Assembly: GCA_036490515.1 (NCBI GenBank)
Contig: DASXDU010000005.1
Span: 62,001 to 126,000, forward strand
Direction: 5' to 3'
Source: Palsa-1150 sp036490515
GTDB lineage: Bacteria; Myxococcota_A; Polyangia; Polyangiales; Polyangiaceae
Length of the DNA stretch: 64,000 nucleotides
Part shown: piece by piece, positions 25,080 through 33,440 of the stretch
Layout: the number at the start of each line of letters is the position of its first letter
Numbering within the stretch: the stretch's first letter is position 1
The notes under the pieces: model-generated
The model's database searches: none
Told to the model about the DNA's origin: nothing
Seen by the model: the letters and a program-made list of their open reading frames with translations, nothing else
Made by a program: the position numbers and the translations under genes

Positions 25080-27218
25080 TCACGGCTCCTTGGGCCCCGT
25101 GGGCGGCATGGGCTCCGTGCGCTCCGTGCGCTGGGCAGGCCCCATTGGCTCACCTGGCTCGATCAGCAGCGTGCCGAACGCTTCCGGCACGTGAAAGTCG
25201 GGCTTGGGCGTGCGCGGCGGGCTCCACGCGAGGTAGTGCCGCGGGTCCTTCCCCTCCATGCGAAAGAGGCCGATGGGCAGGCGGGCTCCTGCGACGACGA
25301 ACGGCGGCAGGAACTCGGGAGCCGCGAGCTTCGCCTCGATGACGGCGGTGTGCGCGGCCGGGTCCTCCGTGGCGCGCACGGTGACCTGGCTCGACCAGCG
25401 CGTGTTCTCCGTGTGCGCGTCGCGGTCCACCTCGACGTCGAGAAAGTGACCGAAGGGACCGAGCTCCGTCTCGAAGTAGTGGTGGGGCCGACGCGGGTCG
25501 GGCGTGAAGAAGAGCTCGACGCAGTCCTCCTCGTAGAGCCTGGGCCGCGGGACACCGGTGGGGCGGGCCCGGTCGGTGTTCAGGCCGGACGACGCGAGCT
25601 CCCAGAGGCCGTAGAGGCCCGAGGGCGCGTGGAGGAAGCGGACGCGCGTGACGATGCCCGAAGGGTTGCCGGCGTAGTCGGTGTCCCACGTCGCGGGGGT
25701 CGCGCGAGCCCACGCGGCGTCGTCGGGCTTGCCGTCGACGCTGATCGTGGCGGCGCCGAGGGGAGCGGCGTGGACGACGGGGTGAGAGGGAGACGGGCCG
25801 GGCGCGGGGGCGAGCGCCGGCGCGAGGGAGGGGGCGGGCGCGAGCGGAAGGGGGAGCGTGGGCGCCGCGGGCGTGGGGACCGTCGCGTGGGCGCCGTCGG
25901 AGTGGATCGCGAAGCCGGCCATCGAGACGAAGTGGACGGGGCGAGGGGAGGAGAGGAGGGGCGCGCCGTCGCCCGTGACGGCGGGGTTCGTGAGGTCCAC
26001 GCCGAAGCGCTTCGCGGCCGTCTCGAGCAGCGGCGAGGTCGCGTGGCCGCCGAGCTCCTTCGCCAGCGCGGCGTTGTCCCACAGGCCGAGGAGCTGCGCT
26101 CCGACGCGGTCGACGAGGATGGGGTTCGTCCCGCCCACGGCGTACGCCTCGGCGCTGGGCCAGAGCTTCTCGAACCCGTCGCCCCCTTCGGCCGGCGCGC
26201 CCTCGGCGAGCACGACGTCCGGCGCCTCGATCTCGAGCACGTCGGCGATGCGGTCGGCGAACGTCTCGAGTGCGGCGACGTACGCCCCGCGGTCCGCGAT
26301 GCCCTTCTTCTGCGCGTCGAGCCACGGGTTGAGCTCGCGGTGCATCCGCCACTTGTTCCGGAACGCCGGCGACTTGTCGCTCAGCATCACCGTGCCCTGC
26401 ATGCCCTTCACGGACATCGAGAAGACGGCGAAGCGGTGCGCCTTGATCTTCGGCAGCGAGATGAACATCCCGTGTGCGAGCGTGTCGGCGAGGATCTTCG
26501 GCACGAGGAGCGTCGGGACGTGCGTCTTTTCCATCCCGCGGATGCCGAGCGGCTTGCCGGGCTGGTCGCCCTGCACCTCGAAGACGCCGTCGTCGTCCAT
26601 CGCGACGAGCGGCACCTTCTCCTCGCGCGCCATCTTTGCGTAGCCCGTCGCGTCGACGAGGTGCTCCCAGTCCTTGTGGTACGCGCCCCACCCCTCGGCG
26701 ATCGTCACGTGGTCGTGCCCGCGCGCCCGCAGGCACCGGACGACGCCGCGCACGAACTCGGGGTCGGTGATCCGGCCTCGCGTCCCGTCGTCGCCGTCGT
26801 TCTTCGCGGGGTCCTTGAACCAGTCGAAGCCGCCCATGTTCGGCTTGAGGAGGATCGGCGTCGCGGCGGGAACGTGCGGGACGACCGCGTCGCAGAGACG
26901 CATGCCGAGGTCGCGCGCTGGGTGCGCGTCCCCGGCGGCGCCGCGCAGGACCACCACCGGCGAGCGGTCCGCGGCGAGGCGCGCGCGGTTCTTCGCGCGG
27001 AGCGCGTTTCCGTCGACCTCGCCGCCGACGAGCACTGCGCCGCCCGCGTCCTCCGCCGCGGTCGGCGAGGCGTGCGTGAGCATGTCCGCGCCGCCCGCGC
27101 CCGCGCCTGCGTCCGCGCTCGCGCCCGCCCCCCCGCACCCCTTCCCCCCACACCCCACCAGCGCGCACGCACCCGCCAGCGCGGCCACACGCAGGCCCTG
27201 CCTCCACCCCTCCGGCAT
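25080..27218 (-). CDS. Exported DUF362 protein fused to a CBM9-like domain
   Basis: 712 residues from ATG 27218, nine bases after AAGAAGG; an ATG three codons upstream is also in frame. The signal peptide ends in lipobox LVGC. Residues about 70-420 are a DUF362 domain (TPILLKPNMGGFDW, VTIAEGWGAYHKD, FISLPKIKAHRF, VGGTNPILVDRVGAQLLG). After a Pro/Ala linker (about 450-490), residues about 495-700 resemble the family 9-like carbohydrate-binding/DOMON fold (ISVDGKPDDAAW, GLYGLWELAS, DCVELFFTPDPRRPHHYFE). DUF362 is often linked to iron-sulphur proteins, but no ferredoxin cysteines are present here. Function is unknown. It lies 17 bases after the APC permease. Confidence 0.85.
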   Translation of the reverse strand: MPEGWRQGLRVAALAGACALVGCGGKGCGGAGASADAGAGAGGADMLTHASPTAAEDAGGAVLVGGEVDGNALRAKNRARLAADRSPVVVLRGAAGDAHPARDLGMRLCDAVVPHVPAATPILLKPNMGGFDWFKDPAKNDGDDGTRGRITDPEFVRGVVRCLRARGHDHVTIAEGWGAYHKDWEHLVDATGYAKMAREEKVPLVAMDDDGVFEVQGDQPGKPLGIRGMEKTHVPTLLVPKILADTLAHGMFISLPKIKAHRFAVFSMSVKGMQGTVMLSDKSPAFRNKWRMHRELNPWLDAQKKGIADRGAYVAALETFADRIADVLEIEAPDVVLAEGAPAEGGDGFEKLWPSAEAYAVGGTNPILVDRVGAQLLGLWDNAALAKELGGHATSPLLETAAKRFGVDLTNPAVTGDGAPLLSSPRPVHFVSMAGFAIHSDGAHATVPTPAAPTLPLPLAPAPSLAPALAPAPGPSPSHPVVHAAPLGAATISVDGKPDDAAWARATPATWDTDYAGNPSGIVTRVRFLHAPSGLYGLWELASSGLNTDRARPTGVPRPRLYEEDCVELFFTPDPRRPHHYFETELGPFGHFLDVEVDRDAHTENTRWSSQVTVRATEDPAAHTAVIEAKLAAPEFLPPFVVAGARLPIGLFRMEGKDPRHYLAWSPPRTPKPDFHVPEAFGTLLIEPGEPMGPAQRTERTEPMPPTGPKEP

Positions 27219-27235
27219 CGCGATCATCCTTCTTC

Positions 27236-28576
27236 TCACCCGTCGCCTCGTTTCGCGCGTCGCTTCCACACCAGATACACGGGGACGCCGAGGGCGAGGA
27301 GGCACGCCCCGGCGACGGCCTGCAGCGGCTGGTCGTGCAGCGTGCTCGCGACGAACCAGACGCTCATCGCGACGAACGCCAGCGGCACGAGCGGATAGAG
27401 CGGCACGCGGTACCCCGGCGGCGGCCCCGCCCGCCGGCGCAGGACGAAGACGGCCGCGCCCGTGAGCCCGAAGAAGATCCAGTCGACGAAGAGGACGTAG
27501 CTGACGAGCGACTCGAAGGTCCCCCACGCGAGGACGAGCACCGCGGCCCACGCGGTCTGGAGCAGGATCGCGCGCGCGGGTGTCCGCCACCGCGGGTGTA
27601 GATCGGCGACGCCCCGGAAGAAGAGCCCTCGCTCGGCCATCGCCCAGTACACGCGCGGCGTCGTCAGCGTGAAGATGCCCGCCGTCCCGAGCGCGCTGGT
27701 CGCGATGGCCACGGCGACGACGCCGCCCCCGACTCGCCCGACCGCGGCCTCGACCGCGTCGGCTGCGACGTGCGGCGACGCGGCCATCGTCGCGAAGGGC
27801 AAGAGGCGTAGGTACGCGACGTTCGCGAGCACGTAGACGAGCGTCACGAGCGCCGTCGCGACCACCATCGCCCGTGGCACGTCCCGCCGCGCGTCCTTCG
27901 CCTCCCCCGCCGCGAAGCTCGCGTGCTGCCACCCGCCATAGGACCAGAGAACGCCAATCATCGCCGCCCCGATTCCCGCGACCGCGCCCGCGCCCGCCCC
28001 CGCCCCCGCCCCCGCCCCCGCGCCCGCGCCCGCGCCCACGCCCACGCCCATCCCCGCCCCCATCCCCACTCCCACCACGACGATCCCCGCGAGCGCCGCC
28101 AGCTTCGCCACGGTCAGCGCGTCCCCCACGCCGGCTGCTACCCGCACGCCCACGACGTTCACCACCGCGAGCACCGCGAGCGCCCCGAGCGCGACCCCCT
28201 TCGTCCCCATCGGCCCGAGCGGCACGAAGACGCCGACATACTCTGCGAACACGATCGACAGCGCCGCGATCGCGCCCGTCGCGACGACGAGGAAGTACGC
28301 CCAGCCGTGCAGGAACCCGACGAGCCCCCCGTACGCCTCGGAGAGCCACACGTACTGCCCGCCAGCGCGGGGCATCGCGCTGCCGAGCTCCGCGAACGTG
28401 AGCGCGCCGGCGAGCGTCGCGGCACCACCGAGGGCCCACACCGCGAGGATCGCCGCGGGCGAGCCGGCCGCCGCCGCGACCTGGGAGGGCGTGCGGAAGA
28501 TACCCGAGCCGATCGCGCCGCCCGCGCCGATGAGCGCGAGGTCGAAGAGCGTGAGTCGCCTGGCAAACTCGGGCAC
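27236..28576 (-). CDS. APC-family amino acid permease
   Basis: 446 residues from GTG 28576 (MPEFARRLTLFDLALIGAGGAIGSGIFRTP). The first-helix motif IGAGGAIGSGIF, followed by ELGSAMPRAGGQYVWLSEAYG, is the signature of LAT/YgjI-type amino acid permeases; about twelve helices follow. WSYGGW opens helix 6. Between helices 5 and 6 lies an unusual Gly/Ala run (VGVGAGAGAGAGAGAGAG), encoded by a hexanucleotide repeat. It should be an inner-membrane amino acid/proton symporter or exchanger, substrate unknown. A TAGAAT box eight bases before the GTG suggests a leaderless transcript. Confidence 0.93.
   Translation of the reverse strand: MPEFARRLTLFDLALIGAGGAIGSGIFRTPSQVAAAAGSPAAILAVWALGGAATLAGALTFAELGSAMPRAGGQYVWLSEAYGGLVGFLHGWAYFLVVATGAIAALSIVFAEYVGVFVPLGPMGTKGVALGALAVLAVVNVVGVRVAAGVGDALTVAKLAALAGIVVVGVGMGAGMGVGVGAGAGAGAGAGAGAGAGAVAGIGAAMIGVLWSYGGWQHASFAAGEAKDARRDVPRAMVVATALVTLVYVLANVAYLRLLPFATMAASPHVAADAVEAAVGRVGGGVVAVAIATSALGTAGIFTLTTPRVYWAMAERGLFFRGVADLHPRWRTPARAILLQTAWAAVLVLAWGTFESLVSYVLFVDWIFFGLTGAAVFVLRRRAGPPPGYRVPLYPLVPLAFVAMSVWFVASTLHDQPLQAVAGACLLALGVPVYLVWKRRAKRGDG
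27983..28065. repeat. GC hexanucleotide repeat in the permease gene
   Basis: Runs of CCCGCG/CCCCCG units on the plus strand encode the Gly-Ala stretch on the minus strand. The core 27997-28019 has four C5 blocks separated by single G bases, so the coding strand and the mRNA carry a textbook four-tract G-quadruplex motif with one-base loops. Confidence 0.8.
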
Positions 28577-28584
28577 GGGGACCG

Positions 28585-28590
28585 ATTCTA
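28585..28590 (-). promoter_or_regulatory. -10 box, leaderless pattern, permease gene
   Basis: TAGAAT on the minus strand followed by eight bases and the GTG at 28576. No Shine-Dalgarno lies between. The divergent otsAB start is about 45-60 bases away, so both promoters share this spacer. Confidence 0.45.
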
Positions 28591-28634
28591 TCGACCCATC
28601 GGGCACGACCGGTGCAATGCTGCGCGCACCCGCG

Positions 28635-30824
28635 ATGGCGCGCCTCCTGCTCGTATCCAACCGGCTGCCAGTGACCGTCGAGGTCGACGGGGCCGTCGGC
28701 GTCAAGAAGAGCTCGGGCGGGCTCGTGGCCGGGCTGCGCGGTCCGCACGAGGCCTCGGGCGGCACGTGGGTGGGCTGGCCGGGCGACGTGTCGAAGCTCG
28801 ACGATGCCCAGCGCGCGCAGCTCGACGCGCAGCTGCGCGAGCTGCGCTGCGTGCCCGTCTACCTCACGCCGGACCAGGTCAGCCGCTACTACGACGGCTT
28901 CTCGAACGGCGTCCTCTGGCCGCTCTTCCACTACCTGCTCGACCGCATCCCTCCGACCTCGCAGGAGTGGGAAGACTACCGCGACGTCAACGAGCGCTTC
29001 GCCGACGCCGCCGCGAGCGCGTGGCAGCCGGGGGACCTCGTCTGGGTGCACGACTACCAGCTGATGCTCGTGCCGCAGATGCTGCGGCAGCGCGTGCCCG
29101 CCGCGCGCGTCGGCTTCTTCCTCCACATCCCGTTCCCCGCGGCCGAGGTGCTGCGCATCCTGCCGTGGCGGCAGCAGGTGCTCGAGGGCCTGCTCGGCGC
29201 GGACCTCGTCGGCTTTCACACATTCCCGTACCGGAGCCACTTCTCGGCGTCGCTCCTCCGCATCCTCGGCATCCCGACGCGCGGCGACCGCGTCTACTTC
29301 GACGGGCGCGACATTCGCCTCGGTGTCTTCCCCCTCGGCGTCGACGCCGAGCGCTTCGCGTCGCTCTCCGCGGACGCGGAGGTGGCGCGCGAGGTCGCGT
29401 CGATCCGCGCCGAGGCGGGCGGGCAGAAGATCCTCCTCGGCATCGATCGCCTCGACTACACGAAGGGCATCCCGCGGCGGCTGCTCGCGTTCGAGCGCCT
29501 GCTCGAGCGCGACCCCTCGTGGCGCGGGAAAATGCGCCTCGTCCAGGTCGCCGTGCCGTCGCGCGGCGAGGTGCCGAGCTACCAGGAGTTCCGCCGGCAG
29601 GTGGACGAGCTCGTGGGGCGCATCAACGGCGCCTACTCGGCCGTCGACTGGGTGCCAATCCACTACGTCCACCGCTCGATGAGCGAGGCGCAGGTGGTCG
29701 CCCTCTACCGCGCCGCGGACGTGATGCTCGTGACGCCGCTCCGCGACGGCATGAACCTCGTCGCGAAGGAGTTCGTCACGTGCCGCACCGACGAGGAGGG
29801 CGTCCTCGTCCTGAGCGAGCTCGCGGGCGCCGCCGAGGAGATGGGCGAGGCGCTGCAGGTGAACCCGTACGACGTCGAGGCGATGGCGCAGGCGTACGCG
29901 GACGCGCTGACGATGCCCGACGACGAGCGGCGCGTGCGCATGCGCGCCCTGCGCCAGCGCATCGGCTCGGGCGACGTGCACACGTGGACGCGGTCGTTCA
30001 TCGAGGAGCTCGAGCGTCCGATCGAGCCCGAGCCGAAGCGCGCCGTGATCTCGGCGCGCGAGGAGATCGACGCGCTCTCCGCGCGCCTCCGCAACGCGGA
30101 GCGCCTCCTGCTCCTGCTCGACTACGACGGGACGCTCGTGCCGTTCGCGCGCTCGCCCGACCTCGCGGGACCGGACCGCGAGCTCCGCGAGCTCCTGCGC
30201 GCGCTCGCGGCGCGGCCCTCGACGCGCGTGCACATCGTGAGCGGCCGCAAGCGCGAACAGCTCGAACGGTGGCTCGGGGACCTCCCCATCGGGCTGCACG
30301 CCGAGCACGGCTACTGGTCGCGCATGGCGCGCGAGGACGAGTGGGTCGCGATGGATGGCCAGGGGCTCGGGTGGATGCCGGGCGTGCGGCGCGTCCTCGA
30401 CGAGGTGACCGCGCGCACGCCGGGGTCGCTCGTCGAGGCGAAGACGGCGAGCCTCGCGTGGCACTGGCGCATGGCGGAGCCCGAGCTCGGGCAGTCCCGC
30501 GCCGACGCCCTGTGGGCGACGCTCGAGCGCCACGTCGCGAACGAGCCGGTGGACCTCCTCCACGGCGAGAAGGTCCTCGAGGTGCGCCTTCGGGGCGTGG
30601 ACAAGGGGCGGGTCGTGGCGCGGGTGCTCGCGGCGACGGGCGAGCCGACGCCGACGGTCGCCGCGATAGGCGACGACGCGACCGACGAGGAGATGTTCCG
30701 CGCGCTCCCGCCCGAGGCGGTCACGGTGAGCGTGGGGTTCGTGCCGAGCACGGCGCGCTTCCGGGTCGCGCGCCCTCGCGAGGCGCGCGCCCTGCTCGCG
30801 GGTCTCCTGGTGGGGCACGGCTGA
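28635..30824 (+). CDS. otsA-otsB: Trehalose-6-phosphate synthase/phosphatase fusion
   Basis: 729 residues from ATG 28635 (MARLLLVSNRLPV, where the conserved domain begins); ATG 28617 would add six residues. Residues 1 to about 475 are a GT20 synthase: SNRLPV, VWVHDYQLMLVPQMLR, GFFLHIPFPAAEVLRILPWR, IDRLDYTKGIPRRL, TPLRDGMNLVAKEFV. Residues about 490-729 are a HAD-type trehalose phosphatase: LLLLDYDGTLVPFA, HIVSGRKREQL, AIGDDATDEEMFRAL. It makes trehalose from UDP-glucose and glucose-6-phosphate in two steps in one chain, for osmotic and desiccation protection. Fused forms are common in Deltaproteobacteria-type lineages and eukaryotes. No Shine-Dalgarno is evident. Confidence 0.95.
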   Translation: MARLLLVSNRLPVTVEVDGAVGVKKSSGGLVAGLRGPHEASGGTWVGWPGDVSKLDDAQRAQLDAQLRELRCVPVYLTPDQVSRYYDGFSNGVLWPLFHYLLDRIPPTSQEWEDYRDVNERFADAAASAWQPGDLVWVHDYQLMLVPQMLRQRVPAARVGFFLHIPFPAAEVLRILPWRQQVLEGLLGADLVGFHTFPYRSHFSASLLRILGIPTRGDRVYFDGRDIRLGVFPLGVDAERFASLSADAEVAREVASIRAEAGGQKILLGIDRLDYTKGIPRRLLAFERLLERDPSWRGKMRLVQVAVPSRGEVPSYQEFRRQVDELVGRINGAYSAVDWVPIHYVHRSMSEAQVVALYRAADVMLVTPLRDGMNLVAKEFVTCRTDEEGVLVLSELAGAAEEMGEALQVNPYDVEAMAQAYADALTMPDDERRVRMRALRQRIGSGDVHTWTRSFIEELERPIEPEPKRAVISAREEIDALSARLRNAERLLLLLDYDGTLVPFARSPDLAGPDRELRELLRALAARPSTRVHIVSGRKREQLERWLGDLPIGLHAEHGYWSRMAREDEWVAMDGQGLGWMPGVRRVLDEVTARTPGSLVEAKTASLAWHWRMAEPELGQSRADALWATLERHVANEPVDLLHGEKVLEVRLRGVDKGRVVARVLAATGEPTPTVAAIGDDATDEEMFRALPPEAVTVSVGFVPSTARFRVARPREARALLAGLLVGHG

Positions 30825-30916
30825 TCCACTTGGCGGCCCGGCCGGGCGAGTTGCTCGCACCTTCTCGGTGCGTAGCCGCCGGGTGGGCCCTCAGGCCGTC
30901 GAGGCACGCCGGGTGC

Positions 30917-30922
30917 TAGGAT
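30917..30922 (+). promoter_or_regulatory. -10 box, leaderless pattern, Cys-rich lipoprotein
   Basis: TAGGAT, then seven bases, then the ATG at 30930. The box overlaps an upstream in-frame ATG (30921), which argues that 30930 is the real start. Confidence 0.4.
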
Positions 30923-30929
30923 GAACGCG

Positions 30930-31808
30930 ATGACCCTGCGCACGTCCTGCGCGCTGGTCGCTTTCTTCCTCGCGGCTGCCGCGGGCGCCTGCGCGACCGG
31001 GGCGGCGACCGAGACCGGCAGCTCGGGAGGCGGCGGCGACGACGCGAGTGCCGCGAGCGACCAGTCTGCGGGGCCGTCGCCGGACGCCATCGTCCTCGGG
31101 GTCGACACGGGCGGCGGCGGCGCGAACGACGACGCGACCAGCGATCCGCCCGAAGCGGCCGACGACGCCACCGAGGAGGTCGTGCAAACAGGCAAGTCGT
31201 GCGTGGGGCTCCCCGATGGGACGCCCTGCGGGCCTTCCCCCGACGTCTGCCACGACGTGGCGGCGTGCGCGGGAGGCGCATGCGCGGCCCCGCAGGCGAA
31301 GGCCGACGGGTTCGTGTGCGGCGCGGCATCCGACGTCTGCCACGACGCTCCCCAGTGCGCGTCGGGCGCGTGCACGCCGCAGCCGAAGGCCGACGGAACG
31401 GTGTGCGCGAGCGCGCCGGACGGGTGCCACACGGACGGCACGTGCAAGGGCGGCAGCTGCGGCGCCGTCGGGACGCGCGCGGACGGCTACGAGTGGACTG
31501 CGGGCGACGACACGGCGCGCTGCTGCGGCGGCAAGCCGATCCAGACGACGAGCGACACCGACTGCGGCGCGTGCGGGATCAAGTGCAACGCGTCGAACGG
31601 CGAGTCGTGCTCGGCGCTCGGGGGGCACTACTTCTGCCGGGGCTGCGTCGCGAGCACCGCGTGCTGGTCGCACTGCTGCTCGGAGTCGTTCTCGCCGTAC
31701 ACGTGCGCGGCGAGCGACTGCGCAGGCGACTGCGACAGCACGTACTGCCCGTCCGGGACGCACTGCGTCTCGGGCGCGCCGAACAGCAGCGACTACTGCT
31801 CGTACTGA
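30930..31808 (+). CDS. Cys-rich repeat lipoprotein
   Basis: 292 residues from ATG 30930 (ATG 30921 is an alternative). The signal peptide ends in lipobox AGAC, followed by an Asp/Gly/Ser linker to about residue 85. Then come three copies of a Cys-rich unit with the pattern DG-x-x-C...DVCHD...C-x-G-x-C (DGTPCGPSPDVCHD, DGFVCGAASDVCHD, DGTVCASAPDGCHT). A second Cys-dense block with CC and C-x2-C pairs extends to the end (about 26 Cys in all after the linker). Such units are common in myxobacterial surface lipoproteins and are presumably disulphide-knotted. Function is unknown. Confidence 0.85.
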   Translation: MTLRTSCALVAFFLAAAAGACATGAATETGSSGGGGDDASAASDQSAGPSPDAIVLGVDTGGGGANDDATSDPPEAADDATEEVVQTGKSCVGLPDGTPCGPSPDVCHDVAACAGGACAAPQAKADGFVCGAASDVCHDAPQCASGACTPQPKADGTVCASAPDGCHTDGTCKGGSCGAVGTRADGYEWTAGDDTARCCGGKPIQTTSDTDCGACGIKCNASNGESCSALGGHYFCRGCVASTACWSHCCSESFSPYTCAASDCAGDCDSTYCPSGTHCVSGAPNSSDYCSY

Positions 31809-31924
31809 GAGGGGGCGGCGCCGCGCCCGCGCTCCCTCCTCGCCCTGTGCCGCTCCGTGCCGGTCCGGACGCCCGGTGCGTGCTTCGCACTCCGCGTCCG
31901 CCCGATTTCCCTGCATTTCCTGCG

Positions 31925-31940
31925 TGGCCCGGCCCGTGCT
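31925..31940 (+). promoter_or_regulatory. Possible sigma-54 (-24/-12) promoter
   Basis: TGGCCCGGCCCGTGCT fits the TGGCACG-N4-TTGCW consensus at ten of twelve defined positions, with GG and GC ten bases apart. A transcript would begin near 31951, ahead of GGAGGT and the ATG at 31968. The 159-base spacer has no TA-containing -10 box. In GC-rich DNA such a match can arise by chance. Confidence 0.25.
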
Positions 31941-31967
31941 GTGAGCATGTCTCGACGGAGGTCTGCC

Positions 31968-33440
31968 ATGCGCTGGGGCTTGCTTGCGGGGGCGTTGGGG
32001 GTCGGGGTGGCGGCGACGATGTGCGCGGCGCCCGACGCGCGCGCGTGTGGCGGGTGCTTCCACGGGCCGACGCAGAGCCCGGACGTCATCACCGACCACC
32101 GCATGATCTTCCGGGTCACGCCCCAGGCGACGACCCTCTACGACGAGATCGAATACCAGGGAGACCCGTCGTCCTTCGCGTGGGTACTGCCGGTCCACGG
32201 GCAGGTGCAGGTCGGCCTCAGCGCGGACGTGCTCTTCGCCGCCCTCGACCAGGCCACGGCCACCACCATCCAGTCGCCCGCGCCTCCGACGTGCGCGTCG
32301 TGCTCGTGCGGCTTCGGGGGTGCGGACGGTAGCGCGACCAATGCGCCGACCTCGGGGGGCGGCAGCAGCAGCGGCGGCGGCGGGGTGACCGTCACCTCGC
32401 AGTCGGTGGTCGGGCCGTACGAGACCGTGCAGCTCCAGTCGACCGACCCGAACGCGCTCACCAACTGGCTGTCCGCGAACGGCTTCACCGTCCCGAGCGA
32501 CATCGACCCGATCCTCGCCGCGTACGTGCAGGAGGGGTTCGACTTCCTGGCGCTGAAGCTCCAGCCCGGGCAGGGCGTCCAGGCGATGCGCCCGGTGCGC
32601 GTGACGACGCAGGGGGCGGGCCTCTCCTTGCCGCTGCGCATGGTCTCGGCCGGGACGGGCGCGACGGTCGGCATCACGCTGTGGGTCGTCGGCGACGGCC
32701 GCTACGAGGCGGCCAACTTCCCCAACTTCGTCGTCCAGCCCTCGCAGCTCGTCTGGGACTTCAACGCCGAGACGAGCAACTATACGACGATCGTGCAGCA
32801 GACGGAGCAAGCGGCGAACAACGCGACCTGGCAGACCGAGAGCTCGACCGACGTGTCGCCGTACCAGGTCGAGAACGCGGTCCTCGCCGACGCGGCGTCG
32901 AGCGACTACCTCCCCGTCGCGGCGTCGGACTCGGACGCGGGCGACGCGGGCGCGACGACCGCCGAGACCGCGGACCAGGTGCGCCAGGACGACCTGTCGA
33001 CCATCTTCCCGAGCGGCGACCAGAGCACGGTCACCGTCACGCGCATGCGCGCCGACCTCGCGCACGCCGCGCTCGCGACCGACCTGGCGCTGCAGGCGTC
33101 GGCCGACCAGAGCAGCATCTCGAACTTCTACCAGGTGACCCAGTACGTGAACGCGCCGGCCTGCCCGGCCGTCCCCGACCCGTGCCCGCCGTGCGGCGGC
33201 GACGTCGGGAGCAGCAGCGGATCCAACGCAGGCCCGGGCGGCAACACGACGGTCAAGACCGTTTCGCCCGGGCAGTCGTCGTTCGGGTGCAACGCCGTGC
33301 CGGACGGCGGCAGCAGCGGCTGGCTCGAGGCGAGCCTCGCGGGGCTCGTGGGCCTCGCGTTCGTCCGGAGCCGCGCGCGCCGCCCGCGCCGGGGCAAAGG
33401 CGCAAAGCGCGACGGAGGTTCGACGTGCGCTGGGGAGTGA
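31968..33440 (+). CDS. DUF2330 protein with MYXO-CTERM tail (copy 1)
   Basis: 490 residues from ATG 31968, preceded by GGAGGT. The signal peptide is followed by CGGCFHGPTQSPDVITDHRM, the DUF2330 opening with its CxxC pair. The body includes YQGDPSSFAWVLPVHGQVQVG and GDGRYEAANFPNF. A Ser/Gly-rich insert carries Cys pairs (CASCSCG). The tail has FGCNAVPDGG, a hydrophobic helix (WLEASLAGLVGLAFV) and an Arg cluster, the MYXO-CTERM sorting layout, so the protein should be processed and anchored at the cell surface. Its function is unknown. The next gene is a close duplicate whose start overlaps its last 16 bases. Confidence 0.92.
   Translation: MRWGLLAGALGVGVAATMCAAPDARACGGCFHGPTQSPDVITDHRMIFRVTPQATTLYDEIEYQGDPSSFAWVLPVHGQVQVGLSADVLFAALDQATATTIQSPAPPTCASCSCGFGGADGSATNAPTSGGGSSSGGGGVTVTSQSVVGPYETVQLQSTDPNALTNWLSANGFTVPSDIDPILAAYVQEGFDFLALKLQPGQGVQAMRPVRVTTQGAGLSLPLRMVSAGTGATVGITLWVVGDGRYEAANFPNFVVQPSQLVWDFNAETSNYTTIVQQTEQAANNATWQTESSTDVSPYQVENAVLADAASSDYLPVAASDSDAGDAGATTAETADQVRQDDLSTIFPSGDQSTVTVTRMRADLAHAALATDLALQASADQSSISNFYQVTQYVNAPACPAVPDPCPPCGGDVGSSSGSNAGPGGNTTVKTVSPGQSSFGCNAVPDGGSSGWLEASLAGLVGLAFVRSRARRPRRGKGAKRDGGSTCAGE

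Noticed and set aside
25080..30860. 1926-codon open frame on the minus strand
   Set aside because: It joins the real DUF362 fusion to antisense of the permease region and otsAB. Only 25080-27218 shows protein-like sequence and a signal peptide.
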